NCBI RefSeq assembly: GCF_000218685.1
Contig: NW_006763305.1
Span: 311,762 to 375,761, forward strand
DNA from: Serpula lacrymans var. lacrymans S7.9
Lineage: Eukaryota; Basidiomycota; Agaricomycetes; Boletales; Serpulaceae
Reading direction: 5' to 3'
DNA: 64,000 bases
In this document: positions 52,306-63,604 of the stretch, in pieces
Layout of the letters: the number at the start of each line of letters is the position of its first letter
Position numbering within the stretch: position 1 is the stretch's first letter
The notes under the pieces: generated by a model
The model's input: the letters and a program-made list of their open reading frames with translations, nothing else
Told to the model about the DNA's origin: nothing
The model's database searches: none
Program-made: the position numbers and the translations under genes

Positions 52306-53382
52306 GAGAAACTCGGAAACACGGAGGACTTGCTTGAAACGGTGCGAACGAGGACAAGGGCAGATGGTTATTTTGAAAGGAATGTGCTTCCTCTATGATT
52401 TCATTTCCGCTTTTTAGGGAACATGTATAACAGGCAATGGTGCACTATCATGTGAAGTATATTCCTGGACCCAGAGGTTCCAGGTTTCCATTTCGACATT
52501 GAGGTTTTTTTTTTCTTCCCGGAACTTTTATACCTCTTATGTACCGATCTGCATGACTCGCCTTCATTTGTAAGCAATTCGTATGTCTTGATTGATACCG
52601 CTGCCTCTTTATTCTCATTTCCTTTGCTTTCCATTCAATATAGTGGCTTGCATGGTAGCAGACAGAGCCAGATCCTGACATACAATTTTTGGAGCACCTA
52701 CAACTAAGTGTGGCAGAATCAGGGTATGATCAAACAATGTCAATTATCAGAGATACCTGCAAAACAGTACTTTAAATGAGTTGGTGCTGAAAAACTTTAC
52801 GTCGCCGTTGGGTGCATTGTAGAGATGAATGCTAACTCACCACAACAAGGGGACCAAAACACAGAACAACTGGGTCCAGGTCTGCCCTGGAGGGCCATGT
52901 GATGTATATGTTTGAGTTTGAGAGTTGCTTAAATTTGGCTTTCCGAGTCATTTTTGGCGTGTATTTTTCCGCTCACATATCAGTACTGAATTTTTGGTTC
53001 ATGCAAATTTGTTTCTTGCTGGAATACTTGGTTGGGTCTGTGTTAGCTCTAGCATCTGTCTTACAGTACTTCTTGACCATCATTTATTTGTGTGACAACT
53101 AGGGAACGTCCTTGGGTTTAAGTATATGACACTGGATTTGCACAAAAAGTGCACATGCAGTTGCCTTGCGCGACACACATATATCTCACACAGATGGTAA
53201 ATCTGTGCACACACATTGCAAAGCCCACCCACCCACCCACCCACACACACACACACAATTATGCTCACATATGCATTTTCTTTGTATTAAACTAATGTAA
53301 GGTATATAGAAAGATAGAAACCAGAAAATATAACTAAACGACTGTAATGAAAAAAGAATAAAATGAAAAGAGTGACTAAATA
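52306..53382. other. Intergenic region with a (CCCA)n(CA)n microsatellite
   Basis: 3' flank of the epoxide hydrolase and an AT-rich stretch without a convincing gene. A 77-codon minus-strand frame near 52401-52634 is Lys/Ser-rich and unsupported. The simple repeat lies at 53226-53258. Confidence 0.45.
53226..53258. repeat. CCCA/CA simple repeat
   Basis: CCCACCCACCCA units run directly into alternating CA. Confidence 0.85.
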
Positions 53383-54150
53383 TTATTCTGGTTGTGAAGC
53401 TATCAAAATGCTGGGAATGAAAGTCCATAGATATTGACCACTTGGACATTTATAGACCACAGGGATAGCTGTGATATCTGGCTTAATATCAACTGATCCA
53501 AGGCAGTTGAAAGTGGGGCCAAAAAGGCTATCATTGTCTGAGTCCAAACCATGAACCTCATCAGAGTTGTGAGAATCATTGCTCATCCCTGTACTACTTT
53601 CATCACAATTCTCATTCCAGGACTTAAAGACAGATTTTGGAATGTTTCTATGAAAAGCTAGGAATATTCAAAGATTAGTTTGGCCCAACAATAATCAGAT
53701 GCTCAATACTCACCAATATAGATATTTGAATCTCCAACACTCCCTTTTTCTTGCCCTTTGTATCGCTGGAGGTCAGCACCAATAGGCTTCTTTTCAGGTA
53801 CTACTAAGATTTTCCTATTTTCCTTATTCACTAGCTTCCAGGGACATTTATATGTTGCTTTCCCTTTTTCTGCAGCCTCAACGGCCCCCAGGTAACCAAA
53901 TGGCAGAGGAAACAACTTACAGAAGAAGCTGTTGACTTCTTCATGCGTCCAACGTGGATTAAATCCAAGATTCTTGCACTGGAAGGGCACAGCTGTGCTT
54001 TTTGAGGCATGCCAGGTCTGTAAACAGTTTGGGGGCATCCTTCTTATTAAATGGCCATGTGATAATTCAGAAAGTGAGTGGATCCATTTAATGCATTTGT
54101 CCCAAATGGATGTTACTTATATCAAGAAAGTTGATCAACACTATATAGGA
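53383..54150 (-). CDS. Agaricomycete-type hypothetical protein, 5' end incomplete
   Basis: Minus-strand coding region of a family I recognise only as recurrent in mushroom genomes. Exon A has KWIHSLSELSHGHLIRRMPP, STAVPFQCKNLGFNPRWTHE, VNSFFCKLFPLPFGYLGAVE, TYKCPWKLVNKENRKILVVP and PIGADLQRYKGQEKGSVGDS, ending NIYI. A consensus intron (GTGAGT..CCTAG, about 53714-53657) joins FHRNIPKSVFKSWNENCDES and an acidic middle (NDSHNSDEVHGLDSDNDSLF), ending FIPSILIASQPE. The frame is open upstream of the first Met (54038) to an in-frame stop near 54130, so a 5' exon is missing or the gene is truncated. Function unknown. It lies among retroelement remnants and may be a fragment. Confidence 0.5.
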
Positions 54151-54756
54151 GTTGACAACAACCAGGTCTTTACTAGCATGTCGTCCATGGCCCTTTGGGG
54201 GCCGCTTTAGACTTCATCCCTGACTGTTTTTGCTAGCCCAAACTGACCTTCAGGATTGGAGGAACAACAAACCCCATTATTGGATCCGGTCATCTTACTG
54301 AAGATGTCTAGTACAGGGTTTTTACCTCCAAGAACCACATTTTTCCCTCTGCAGTATTGGATGAGTTGAGCCATAAGCTGCATATTGGATTGAATAAATA
54401 ACTAGCAAGAGGAAAATAGTGGTGGGCTGAGCGAGTGAGAATTGACACTACAATTCCACTGTCTGTTCAAGTAGTGACAAAATCAAAATTTATTGAAGCA
54501 TTTGTAATACTATGTCTGTAGTCTGGTTTTCCCCATTGATTACTGTTGAAATGTAATCAAACTGTCTTCGAAAATAATTAAAACTGAACATGCTTGACAC
54601 CATAATTTAGCCTGACTTTGCCATATGGGGTTTGTGAGAGAAGTATATAAGTCTCTTCCTCTACGGCCACCAATATTGATCAAATCATTGCTACCCCAGT
54701 TTATTACCATACTTTTTATCTACCTTTTGTAAACACATTTATATCACCCTACATAC
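54150..54756. other. AT-rich region upstream of the retroelement gag
   Basis: No gene. A TATA-like motif (AGTATATAAGT) near 54640 precedes CT-rich sequence and could be a transcription start for the gag-like frames that follow. I could not match this stretch to the 3' LTR at 63344, so no 5' LTR is called. Confidence 0.35.
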
Positions 54757-55084
54757 ATGATAGTTTGGGACAAAAGAGGGCCCATTTATCAAAAACAGAG
54801 AGACAGTATCTGCGATCTTCACAGCGGTGTATCGATCCAATTTGTCATTGGTGAACTCCTGTGTATGCACAGAGACGATTTAGAACATTGGATAGCTACC
54901 AAACAAAGCTATACACATACATTTCTGTGGTGTTGCAAATTTGAAGCACCAGAAATAGAAACAATAAAATCAGCATCACTATGTACCACTACCCCCCAGA
55001 TCAAACAAGAATCAATCGAACCTGTCTTACCCAAGAAATGTCGAATTCACACAATTTTGGCAAGTAGAACCATCAGTAAGCAGC

Positions 55085-56893
55085 ATGACAGACAGCATGA
55101 CCAACCTAATTGGGGCATTGCCGGAAGCTAGATCCAGCCAGACTCAACCGACAATACCGGCCGGTCTAACACCAGAGATCCAAGAATGGATGCAGAGAAT
55201 GATGGAAGCAGAAGTTGCCAGAAGGGTGACAGAAGCAACAGAAAGAGAGGGGCGGATGAGGGCCCATCAGGCAGCAAAAAGAGCGGAGGAAGAGGCAGTG
55301 GAGTACAGAGGATTATGGGAGCAACAGATCACTACCAATTCCGGGATACAAAAGAATGATGGAGGAGGAGAGAAGAGAGATTGAGGAAGGATTAAAAGCG
55401 CACTTGATAATCCACCTACTTTCAACAGCGATCAAACAAAATTTAAAAACTTCATAGAACATATCTCACTTCACTTCGAAGAAGACCTAGAATACTTTGG
55501 AGATGAAAAGAAGAAGATAGCTGTGAGGCAACGATAAACTATAACAAAAACAAAACCTGTCTCCGACTGCACTTGCAGGGAGTAAGGGGTTCTATGAGCC
55601 TGGTTATCGACAGATACTAGAGAATATAGCAAGTAGAGGATGTAGGAGTTAGGACTCAGAGATTTCTGATAAGAGGTAAAGTGGATAATTCAAGTAATAG
55701 AAAACTAAAGAACTATACATGAATAGGTAAGGCTTTATATAGCTAACCGTCCGTTGCTCAGACCGAAAGGAGAATAGATGAAAGGTGGTCTGAGGAATAA
55801 ATTGTCCAATAAGATAAAAGGAACAACTATCGTACAACTTTTGAATGATTAATCAGCTGGTGAGAGAATTGTACTAATAATAGGTGTTTGTCACGCGCGT
55901 TCAGGAACCGTATCCTCATGATGAGGTACAATCTGAATCAAAGCATTTATTAGTATATCCAGGCCTTAATGGGGCTTGGAGCTGGTTGGCGAGATGCCTA
56001 CTACCAGTCCCTTCCCATTGTGCTGGCTGGCTGGGAGTGATACCCAGTCTCTGATCTGTGATATAAAGTGGTAGTGGTGGTTAAGAAAGCCTGTGAGGGC
56101 TATGAAAAGTAAGATAGCAAACGATACCTCTAGCCCTAGAGCCAGAGATGTAATGGGAAAAGCGTTTGAGAACCAAGACATAGAGAAGATAAGAAAATAG
56201 TAAAATGGTCCTTACAATAGCCTTCGTGCTATCATATATGAAAGAAGGAACAGCCACGAGCTTTAGAAGCAAATGGCTAGAAGATAAAATGTCCGTTATC
56301 TCAGCACTGGAACGGGCACAGTACCAAAGATGGGCGATCTTTGAAAAAAGGCTAACTGAAACCTTCAAAAACAATTATGAAGAAGAAGCACAAAACAGGA
56401 TCTTATACCTAAAATAGAGTAATAAGACTGCAAGAGACTTCTTCTTAGAGTTTGATAGTCTACAAAGGAAGGCAGGATACAAGGATGACTCCATTCTGAT
56501 CACCCTGCTAAAGAAGAACATGAACTATACACTTGTGGACAAGCTCTAAGTCAGCGGGCTGCCACCAAACAGATACGGGGAGTGGAGGAAACTACTCCTA
56601 AACTACTCCTAAATCATGATCAGTTATGGAGGAAAAGAGAGAAAGAGAAGAAGGGGTATTTTGGTCAGATGGAGAGGACCAAAGACGGAACCGGAACTGT
56701 CTACACGGGTGCTGGGCAACCCATGGAGATAGACAAAGCCAAATATAGAAAAGAAGGACTCTGATTCAAATGCGGAGTCAAAGGACACATCAGAAAGTTC
56801 TGTTCCATGGAAGGGAAGAACAAAGTTGACTTGCGTGCAATGATAGTGGCATTGTCAAAAGAAGAGCGTGAAGCTCTGAAACTGGATTTTTAA
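55085..56893 (+). pseudogene. Chromovirus gag, broken
   Basis: Capsid-type sequence starts MTDSMTNLIGALPEARSSQT, with a helical Glu/Arg-rich region (QEWMQRMMEAEVARRVTEAT). Conserved capsid blocks follow: KFKNFIEHISLHFEEDLEYF, then after the solo LTR FVLSYMKEGTATSFRSKWLE, AQYQRWAIFEKRLTETFK and SNKTARDFFLEFDSLQRKAG. A zinc knuckle reads FKCGVKGHIRKFC, but the codon for its first cysteine position is now TGA (56762-56764). Other stops are at 56415-56417 and near 56548. The frame also shifts near 55380. Confidence 0.75.
55522..56216. mobile_element. Solo LTR (695 bp) inserted in gag
   Basis: The sequence starts TGTGAGG and ends CCTTACA (near-inverted TG..CA ends) and is flanked on both sides by the 5-bp duplication ATAGC (55517-55521 and 56217-56221). 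Removing the insert and one ATAGC copy restores a continuous gag frame across the site, which proves that it is an insertion. No internal coding region, so this is a solo LTR left after recombination. Confidence 0.88.
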
Positions 56894-56999
56894 AGAGGCA
56901 ACTGATGAAGCATCAGTCAGCCAAGCCCAAATATGTCAATCCTTACTCTGTTCTCCCTGTCAATTATTTCACATGTACTGAAGAGACAAATGAAAAATA

Positions 57000-58860
57000 A
57001 TTATACAAAGAATCAAAGACAAAGAAAGAAGTAAGTAATGACATGAAAGATGCAAACCAGAAAAGGGGACTGGTAAAAGAAACCCCAAACAAAAGTACAA
57101 CCGCAGCAGAAGCGGCGCACAGTGAAATAACAGATGCAGCTACAGTGTTGATGATGAGAACTGTAGTTAGAACCACACACAAAAACAAACTAACACACAA
57201 TCCTCCCAGATTCCACGGAACTTGTTTATGGGCTTTGCCTCCTAGAACAGTGGGTGCTCTGGTTGTTTGTGGGGTGGTATGTATGAAGATCCTTCAAAGT
57301 AAAACCCAGAGATGTATGGGTGTGGGTTTTGAGGAGGAGGGATAGTTGGAATATAGAAAGACAGGGGCTTTGTGGCGAGTATAGATGAGCACTATCTTGC
57401 TAATTGTAGCACAAGGTAGGTTTGAGAACGACAAGATGATGAGGTTCCCAGTGATAGCAGGCTCCTGACGCACAAACTGTAGTGCTCAGAAGGACTCTAA
57501 TTGAATGGGATGACAATGACTTCAAAAGTGGGAAGTGACGATGACAGCAGTTAACAGTAGTAGCAGTGGGAAGTGTTGTGACCACACTGGATCACAAGCA
57601 GCAGAGTAGTGAACTTGAAATTAGAGAAGAAGTCTGGATTTGAGTTTCTTGTTGTTTTACAAGGTAAAATACAGGGGTTTATATAGTGAAAGAAAAGTAG
57701 GCTATGCACAGCGAGAAAGAACATGAAGGAGGAATGTATGCTGATGAATCCTGCGTAGGTAGTACAGGATAAGATTGTCAAAAAAAGGAAAAGAAAGGGA
57801 TAGAACAATGAATGCTGTGAGTAATGTCACAGGTTTGTACAGCCATAAAGTAAAGTCCAATAGCAAAAAGAGAGCAGGAAAATCATGATGTCATGGGAAG
57901 ATGCAGTAAAAAAAAAAGGGCAAGGCAAAACACTATCAGTATCAACACAGTTCCTTTATTGTCAGTCAGGCATTCTAAAAAATATGTGTCCATAAAAATG
58001 ATTCAAAAATCAAAAATAATCACACTGTAAATGAATGTTCTGCTGAAAAAAAAAAAACTGGAGCCACCGGTCCACCACCTAGTCCAAATCCGACAGTTCC
58101 ATGGCCTTACCAATAGACTGGTTGTGTTGGACCACCTGGTCAAACGAGGGAGGGAGAGGAGTAGTCCCAATTTGGAACAAGTGAGTCCCAGGCAGCGTGT
58201 GGTAGGTGTAACTGTAGCGAAGACGATGGACAAAAGATAAGTGTACCCAAGTGAATGGGACAGCGATGAACATGGGCAACGCAAGGGGATGAACCTTCGC
58301 CAGCTCAAAAACTACCCACCCACGCTCCAACCAGGCAAGACGAGCGACCAAGGTTTTGATAGTATATGATGGTAGATTGACGTCATAAAGATGGACCTGT
58401 TGCCCTATTTGAACCGGCCACCGGGGCTTTGCTGATATCAGCAGTGGCACATGGTAGTCAACGGATCGGCAACGGAAGCGGATAGGAAGTGGTGACATCA
58501 GAAATGGTGGGGGTGCAAATAAGATGAGGAGGAGGAGGGTGGAGGTGACGAAAAAGTGGATTAGAATGGGGATCCAGAAACGACCGTCACGTGAGAATAA
58601 AAAGGAGAGGAAGGGGCCCATGGTGGGGCTAGGCAAAGGAAGGGGAGTAAGGAAAACGACAAAAACGAGGGCGCAATGCAATGTGTAGCCAGGGGCGACG
58701 CGAAAATTTGCCGAAATGCCGAAATGCGGAAAGTACCAAATGGAAAGCAAAGGTGAGCGCAACTGGATTGCTATTCCACGTGGCACTGTGCCTGTGTGGT
58801 GCAAAGGCGAGTCTTTTTGAATATTCGCTTCGTTATTGACACCTGTCCATGCTACCAATC
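57000..58860. other. Unresolved insertion-like block between gag and protease
   Basis: In an intact chromovirus gag and protease are adjacent, so this roughly 1.8-kb block is probably foreign. The part up to about 57215 may still be gag/pol linker. From about 57350 the minus strand has TATA-like sequence near 57680 and, further left, LTR-like low-complexity sequence. A 259-codon minus-strand frame (58079-58858) occupies the right side. I could not find clean target duplications. Confidence 0.4.
58079..58858 (-). CDS. Hypothetical hydrophobic protein, antisense within the retroelement
   Basis: Uninterrupted 259-codon frame, the longest on the minus strand of this block. It contains hydrophobic segments (FWIPILIHFFVTSTLLLLIL) and a region resembling recurrent agaricomycete sequences: VDYHVPLLISAKPRWPVQIG, TIKTLVARLAWLERGWVVFE, HPLALPMFIAVPFTWVHLSF and TYHTLPGTHLFQIGTTPLPP. 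The true start may be downstream of the N-terminal Met; the frame ends VVQHNQSIGKAMELSDLD. Whether it is a gene, a captured fragment or part of another repeat is not decided. No function is suggested. Confidence 0.35.
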   Translation of the reverse strand: MVAWTGVNNEANIQKDSPLHHTGTVPRGIAIQLRSPLLSIWYFPHFGISANFRVAPGYTLHCALVFVVFLTPLPLPSPTMGPFLSFLFSRDGRFWIPILIHFFVTSTLLLLILFAPPPFLMSPLPIRFRCRSVDYHVPLLISAKPRWPVQIGQQVHLYDVNLPSYTIKTLVARLAWLERGWVVFELAKVHPLALPMFIAVPFTWVHLSFVHRLRYSYTYHTLPGTHLFQIGTTPLPPSFDQVVQHNQSIGKAMELSDLD

Positions 58861-59257
58861 AACTTTGGTGCATGACAACGGTGGCAGGTAGATCACTGAA
58901 AAGTGCAGCATCAGCAGCGGATACTGAAAGAATTCTCATACCTGATATGGCGTACTCTACGGAGAAAAGCGCAGTAGAGACTATGAAAGACAGGTCAGGC
59001 ACCCCTGTAAATAAAAACCTAGAAAAAGAAAAAAGGAAACTGATGACAGCAGCATGGACTCACAAATGGGTAGCAGAGAGACTTAAAGACCAACAGGAAG
59101 AAAGATCCATTGGAATCTTAAACACCTGAATGCACCATAAAAGAGGAAAAGAAGCAACAAGAGAAACAATCAAAGAACTCAATACACTATCATTACATGA
59201 CACTGAGTTAGCTATCTTAAAACTTCATACCCCAAAAAAGTACATCCGAGGAATGCA

Positions 59258-62200
59258 GTGAACCAAACGAATATCACCTGCAGGTTGACAACGCTAGACA
59301 CGCAAAGATCAACGATGATCCAAGCACTGCTAGACAGCGGATGTACGGGAAGCTGTATAGATTCCGAATTTGTAAAAACTCAAAAATATCAAACACATAA
59401 GATACCGAGACCAATACCAGTATACAATGCTAATAGAACTCTGAATAAAGACGGAGCCATCAAAGAGTTCATTGAGCTTAAAATGGAAATTGATGATCAT
59501 TCCAAAAGAATTCATTTTGATGTTACCAATCTTGGCAGTGGAAGGATGTTCCTAGGACATGAATGGTTATCAAAACATAATCCAAGCATTAAATGGAAGA
59601 AATTGGATGTAACAACCAAGAGTTTGTTACTCTGGCGCACAACTAGAACACACTATAGAGATAAATGATGAGGGAGTGGTTACCCTTTAAGCTTCAACAA
59701 GTTAGTTGTGAGGATACAACAGGAGGACTCGCTAAGGAGTCTCCTTGATCTATTGGGGTATATATATTACTACAGGTTTGTTTGTACATGTGTACTATAC
59801 AGTTGATGAAGGCAGTGGCTGATGATGTCATGGGGCACAGCCCGTGTAACCAGCTCCACTGCGTGAGAGACTTGTATCTAAAATAGAAAGAAAGGCAGCG
59901 CAGCACGAGAAAGTGGAGTTTGAACAAAAGGGAAAGTGCCGCATGGCACGGAGTGTGAAAACTACAGTAAAAGATTAAAGAGGAGAATGAAAATTAAAGG
60001 TCCGAAAATGTGTTATTGTAACATTGGATATAAAGTTTGAAAGATGTCCGGAGGAATGCAAACAAAAGGTCAAACTCTCTGATCCAGAGGAAGACCCGGA
60101 AACATACTCCGAAGAAGTAGACTTCCCAGAAGGGGATCAGCTGATCCAGGTAGATCTACTTAATTATGAAGAAACCAGAATTCCAGAACATCTTTACCAG
60201 GTAAGAGCTACAGACACAACTGCACAACAACTTGCTGAGGCCGCTGGGAAAGATCAAAAGGAAGGAGGCTTCAATAAGATAGTCCCAAAATATCTCCACG
60301 ATCATAAAGACATATTCAATAAAGAGAACTTTGATACACTGCCAGAAAGACGTGAATGGGATCATGCCATAGAACTAATCCCAGGAGAACACAAATTAGA
60401 TTGCAAGGTGTATCCCTTAGCATTGGGAGAGCAGGAACAACTGGATGAGTTTATCAGAGAAAATTTAGAATCAGGCAGGATACGCCCATCTAAATCTCTG
60501 TTTGCTTCACCATTCTTCTTTGTAAAAAAGAAGGACAGAAAACTCAGACCCATACAAGACTATCAAAAACTAAACGACATCACCATCAAAAATTGATACC
60601 CACTACCACTGATAAACGAACTAGTGGATAAACTACGTGGAGCCAAATACTTCACAAAGTTAGATATACAATGGGTACAACAATATTTGAATTGTGGAAG
60701 GAGACGAAGAGAAAGCAGCCTTCAGAACAAATAGAGGGCTGTATGAACCATTAGCAATATTCTTCAGTCTTACAAATTCACCAGTGACCTTCCAAACAAT
60801 GATGAATGCATTGTTTAAAGATCTAATTGATGAAGGAAAGGTTGTAATATACCTTGATGACATCATGATTTTTACAACAACTATCGAGGAACATCGGGCA
60901 ATAACGCGCCAAGTACTCAAAATATTACGAAAGAATCATTTATACTTGAAACTGGAAAAATGTGATTTTGAAGAAACCTTGGTAGAATACCTTGGTTTAA
61001 TCATATCACAAAATGAAATCTGCATGGACCCAATCAAAGTAAAAGGGATTACAGACTGGCCAGAATGCAAGTCAAAAAAGGAAGTACAAGCATTCTTAGG
61101 CTTTGTTAACTTCTATAGACGCTTCATAGAAGGGTTTGGGTTGATCGCCAAACCACTGACCAAATTAACTGGAAAAGAAGAGTTCACATGGGGACCGGAA
61201 CAACAAACAGTGTTCAAAGAACTCAAACACAGAGTCAGCTCCACCCCAGTCCTCGCTTTACCAGCCAATAACAGGAAGTACAAAGTAGAAGCAGATAGTA
61301 GCGACTTCGCCATGGGAGCAGTACTATCACAACAACAAAATGGCATATGGAAACCTATCACATATCTCTCAAAAGCGTTAAACCCAACAGAACGCAATTA
61401 CAAGACTTACAATAAAGAACTCCTAGCCATTATGACGGCACTAGAAGAGTGGAGACACTATTTGATTGACGCAAAAGAGGATTTTGAGATCTGGACAGAC
61501 CACCAGAATCTTTTATACTTCAAACAACCTCAAAAACTCAATTGAAGACAGGCACAATGGGTCACAGAGTTAAGCAATTACAAATTCACATTACACCACA
61601 CTCCCAGAACCAAACACATAAAAGCCGATCTACTCTTGAGACGAGCCAATCATGATAGAGGGGCAGAGGACAATGAGGATATCATCGTACTAAAAGCATA
61701 ACTTTTTATACGAATGACCCTCACACCTGAACAGAGAGAAGCAATGGCTAGATCAGGTCAAGAAAACGTAAAAACATATAGATGGATAAAAAGGAGGATG
61801 ACTAACAAGGATGACCTAATAAAGAAAGTAAAAGAAAAAATAGAAAAAAAAGAGGACAGATGGTGGAAGGATCATTAAGGGTTCATATCCTTCAAAGGAA
61901 GGATGTATATCCCAAAAGACGCAAAACTCAGAGAGAAAATCATACGTGAAAATCATGACTCTATCATAGCCAGCCACCCAGGACAATACAAAATGAAAGA
62001 ACTCATCACACGAGAGTACTGGTGGCCATACATGGACAGAGATATCAGAAGATACGTTGAAGGATGTGAAACATGTCAAAAAACCAAACCAATTCATCAG
62101 AGAAAAGCGGCACCACTCCATCCAAATGAAATCCCTACATGACCTTGGGAAATCATAACTGTTGACCTTCTAGGACCTCTACCAGAATCACACGGCTACA

Positions 62201-63304
62201 ACATGATTATGATAGTAGTAGACCAATTTTCAAAAATGATTTGAGTAATACCAACGCAAGCAGAATTCACATCAGAAGGAGTAGCGAGATTATTCTGAGA
62301 TAACGTCTTCAGACACCATGGATTACCCAAGTAATCTCAGATTGTGGAACTCAATTTGTCTTGAACTTTATCAAATATCTCTACATCCTTTTAGATATTA
62401 AGGGAAACCCATCTACGGCTTATCACCCACAAACAGATGGACAGACCGAACGAGTAAACCAAGAGATAGAATAGTATCCCAGGATATTTGTAAACCATAA
62501 ACAGACAGATTGGGCAAAATGGCTACCACTCGCAGAATTTTCATACAATAATAAAGAACACAGTGTGATTGGCTACTCCCCATTCTATCTAAACAATGGT
62601 CAACATCCAAAAATGATAACAGACACTAAAAGAGAAGTAAAGAGCAAAAGATTGGAGGAATCTGTAGAGAGGATGAAGGAGAGCAGAGAGGCGGCAGAAA
62701 AATCACTGTATAAAGCAGCAGAAAACATGAAAAAACAATATGACAAAAAGAAGAGAGATTCAATTGAGTACCAAATTGGAGATAAAGTATATGTAGAAGC
62801 CGCTCATATACAAACAGACAGACTGACAAAGAAACTTGATGACAAAAGACACAGCCCTTTTGAGATAGAAAAGAAAGTAGGATTAGGAGCTTACAAACTC
62901 CGACTTCCCGGAAAGTGGCGAAATGTACATCCAGTATTCAACAAATTGGTTTTAACCCCATTCTGAAAAGCCGAATTCCCATCACAACAAAAACCAAAAC
63001 TGCCACCACCGGCGATAGTGGAAGGACAGAAAGAGTACAAGGTGGAAGAGATACTAGATTCACGAATAAAAAGAACAAATTAGAATACCTAGTACATTGG
63101 AAAGGATACCCTAAAGAGGAACGCACATGGGAACCCAAAGGGAACGTAAAAAAAACTCCCCAAAACTCCTACAACAATTCCACACAAAAAACCCTAGTAC
63201 ACCCTGAAGAATCCGATTTGCATTACACTTCCAAGCATTTGAAAATTCCACCGAAACTCCGAAAATCCGACAAAACCTGTTTAATTGGGAAAACGGTAAA
63301 CTAG
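59258..63304 (+). pseudogene. Chromovirus pol (protease-RT-RNase H-integrase-chromodomain), broken
   Basis: Protease: ALLDSGCTGSCIDSEFVKT with the D-S-G site, and FLGHEWLSKHNPSIKW. The frame resumes after the solo LTR at 60024. RT: SPFFFVKKKDRKLRPIQDYQ, then a frameshift near 60670; palm motif VVIYLDDIMIF with Y-x-D-D replaced by the usual gypsy form YLDD; FLGFVNFYRRFIEGFG. RNase H: YKVEADSSDFAMGAVLSQQQ, TYNKELLAIMTALEEWRHYL and WTDHQNLLYF. Integrase: H-H-C-C finger in HDSIIASHPGQYKMKELITR and CETCQK, core TVDLLGPLPES, and TDGQTERVNQ. Chromodomain: KLEYLVHWKGYPKEERTWEP. Stops include TGA at 60594, 61543, 62140, 62242 and about 62296, TAA at 61699 and TAG at 62472. Confidence 0.88.
59608..60023. 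mobile_element. Solo LTR (416 bp) inserted at the protease/RT junction
   Basis: Starts TGTAACAACCAAGAG and ends TTATTGTAACA, flanked by the 5-bp duplication TTGGA (59603-59607 and 60024-60028). Removing the insert restores the pol frame across the site (KKLD to IKFERC). An internal TATATATA near 59760 fits an LTR promoter. The 5' part is closely similar to the LTR starting at 63605. Confidence 0.88.
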
Positions 63305-63330
63305 AAGCATACTCTCGAGACGAGAGTCCT

Positions 63331-63343
63331 AAGGAGGGGGTAA
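63331..63343 (+). other. Polypurine tract of the chromovirus
   Basis: AAGGAGGGGGTAA lies directly before the 3' LTR start TGTCATGATC and is the expected plus-strand primer. A short hairpin-capable ACTCTCG..CGAGAGT sequence precedes it (63310-63328). Confidence 0.7.
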
Positions 63344-63604
63344 TGTCATGATCCCTTACTTCTGACACTTCAATTTTGACTGATAACGAACCCATCATAT
63401 CTCTTATCTCTCAAAATCTTATCTAATCATAGTCACATGATCAAACACGTGACCTATGATGTAGTCACTTACAAAGACAATTACCAAGTGCCTCATGCCT
63501 TACGCATGTCGCTCAGTCAGTACCTCATTTATAACACATGTTCTCTAGTATATATACAGCTACCTCTTGTACATATCCCCCAGCTGTTGATTACATCTTT
63601 ATAC
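63344..63604 (+). mobile_element. 3' LTR of the chromovirus, interrupted
   Basis: Begins TGTCATGATCCC immediately after the polypurine tract and contains a TATATATA promoter-like tract near 63549. It is cut at 63605 by a second LTR. The end of this LTR is not in the window. Confidence 0.65.

Larger units (their letters stand above)
54757..63604 (+). mobile_element. Decayed Ty3/gypsy chromovirus with nested insertions
   Basis: Remnant of one LTR retrotransposon read left to right: gag-like frames, zinc knuckle, aspartic protease, reverse transcriptase, RNase H, integrase, chromodomain, polypurine tract (AAGGAGGGGGTAA at 63331-63343) and the 3' LTR from 63344. Many stops and frameshifts make it non-autonomous. 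Two solo LTRs (55522-56216 and 59608-60023) interrupt gag and the protease/RT junction. A further LTR-like insertion starts at 63605 within the 3' LTR. No 5' LTR was recognised, and the left edge is a guess. Confidence 0.85.

Noticed and set aside
57217..58860. Element with AACTT target duplications
   Set aside because: AACTT occurs at both candidate edges, but the internal ends lack TG..CA or inverted repeats, so the match may be chance.
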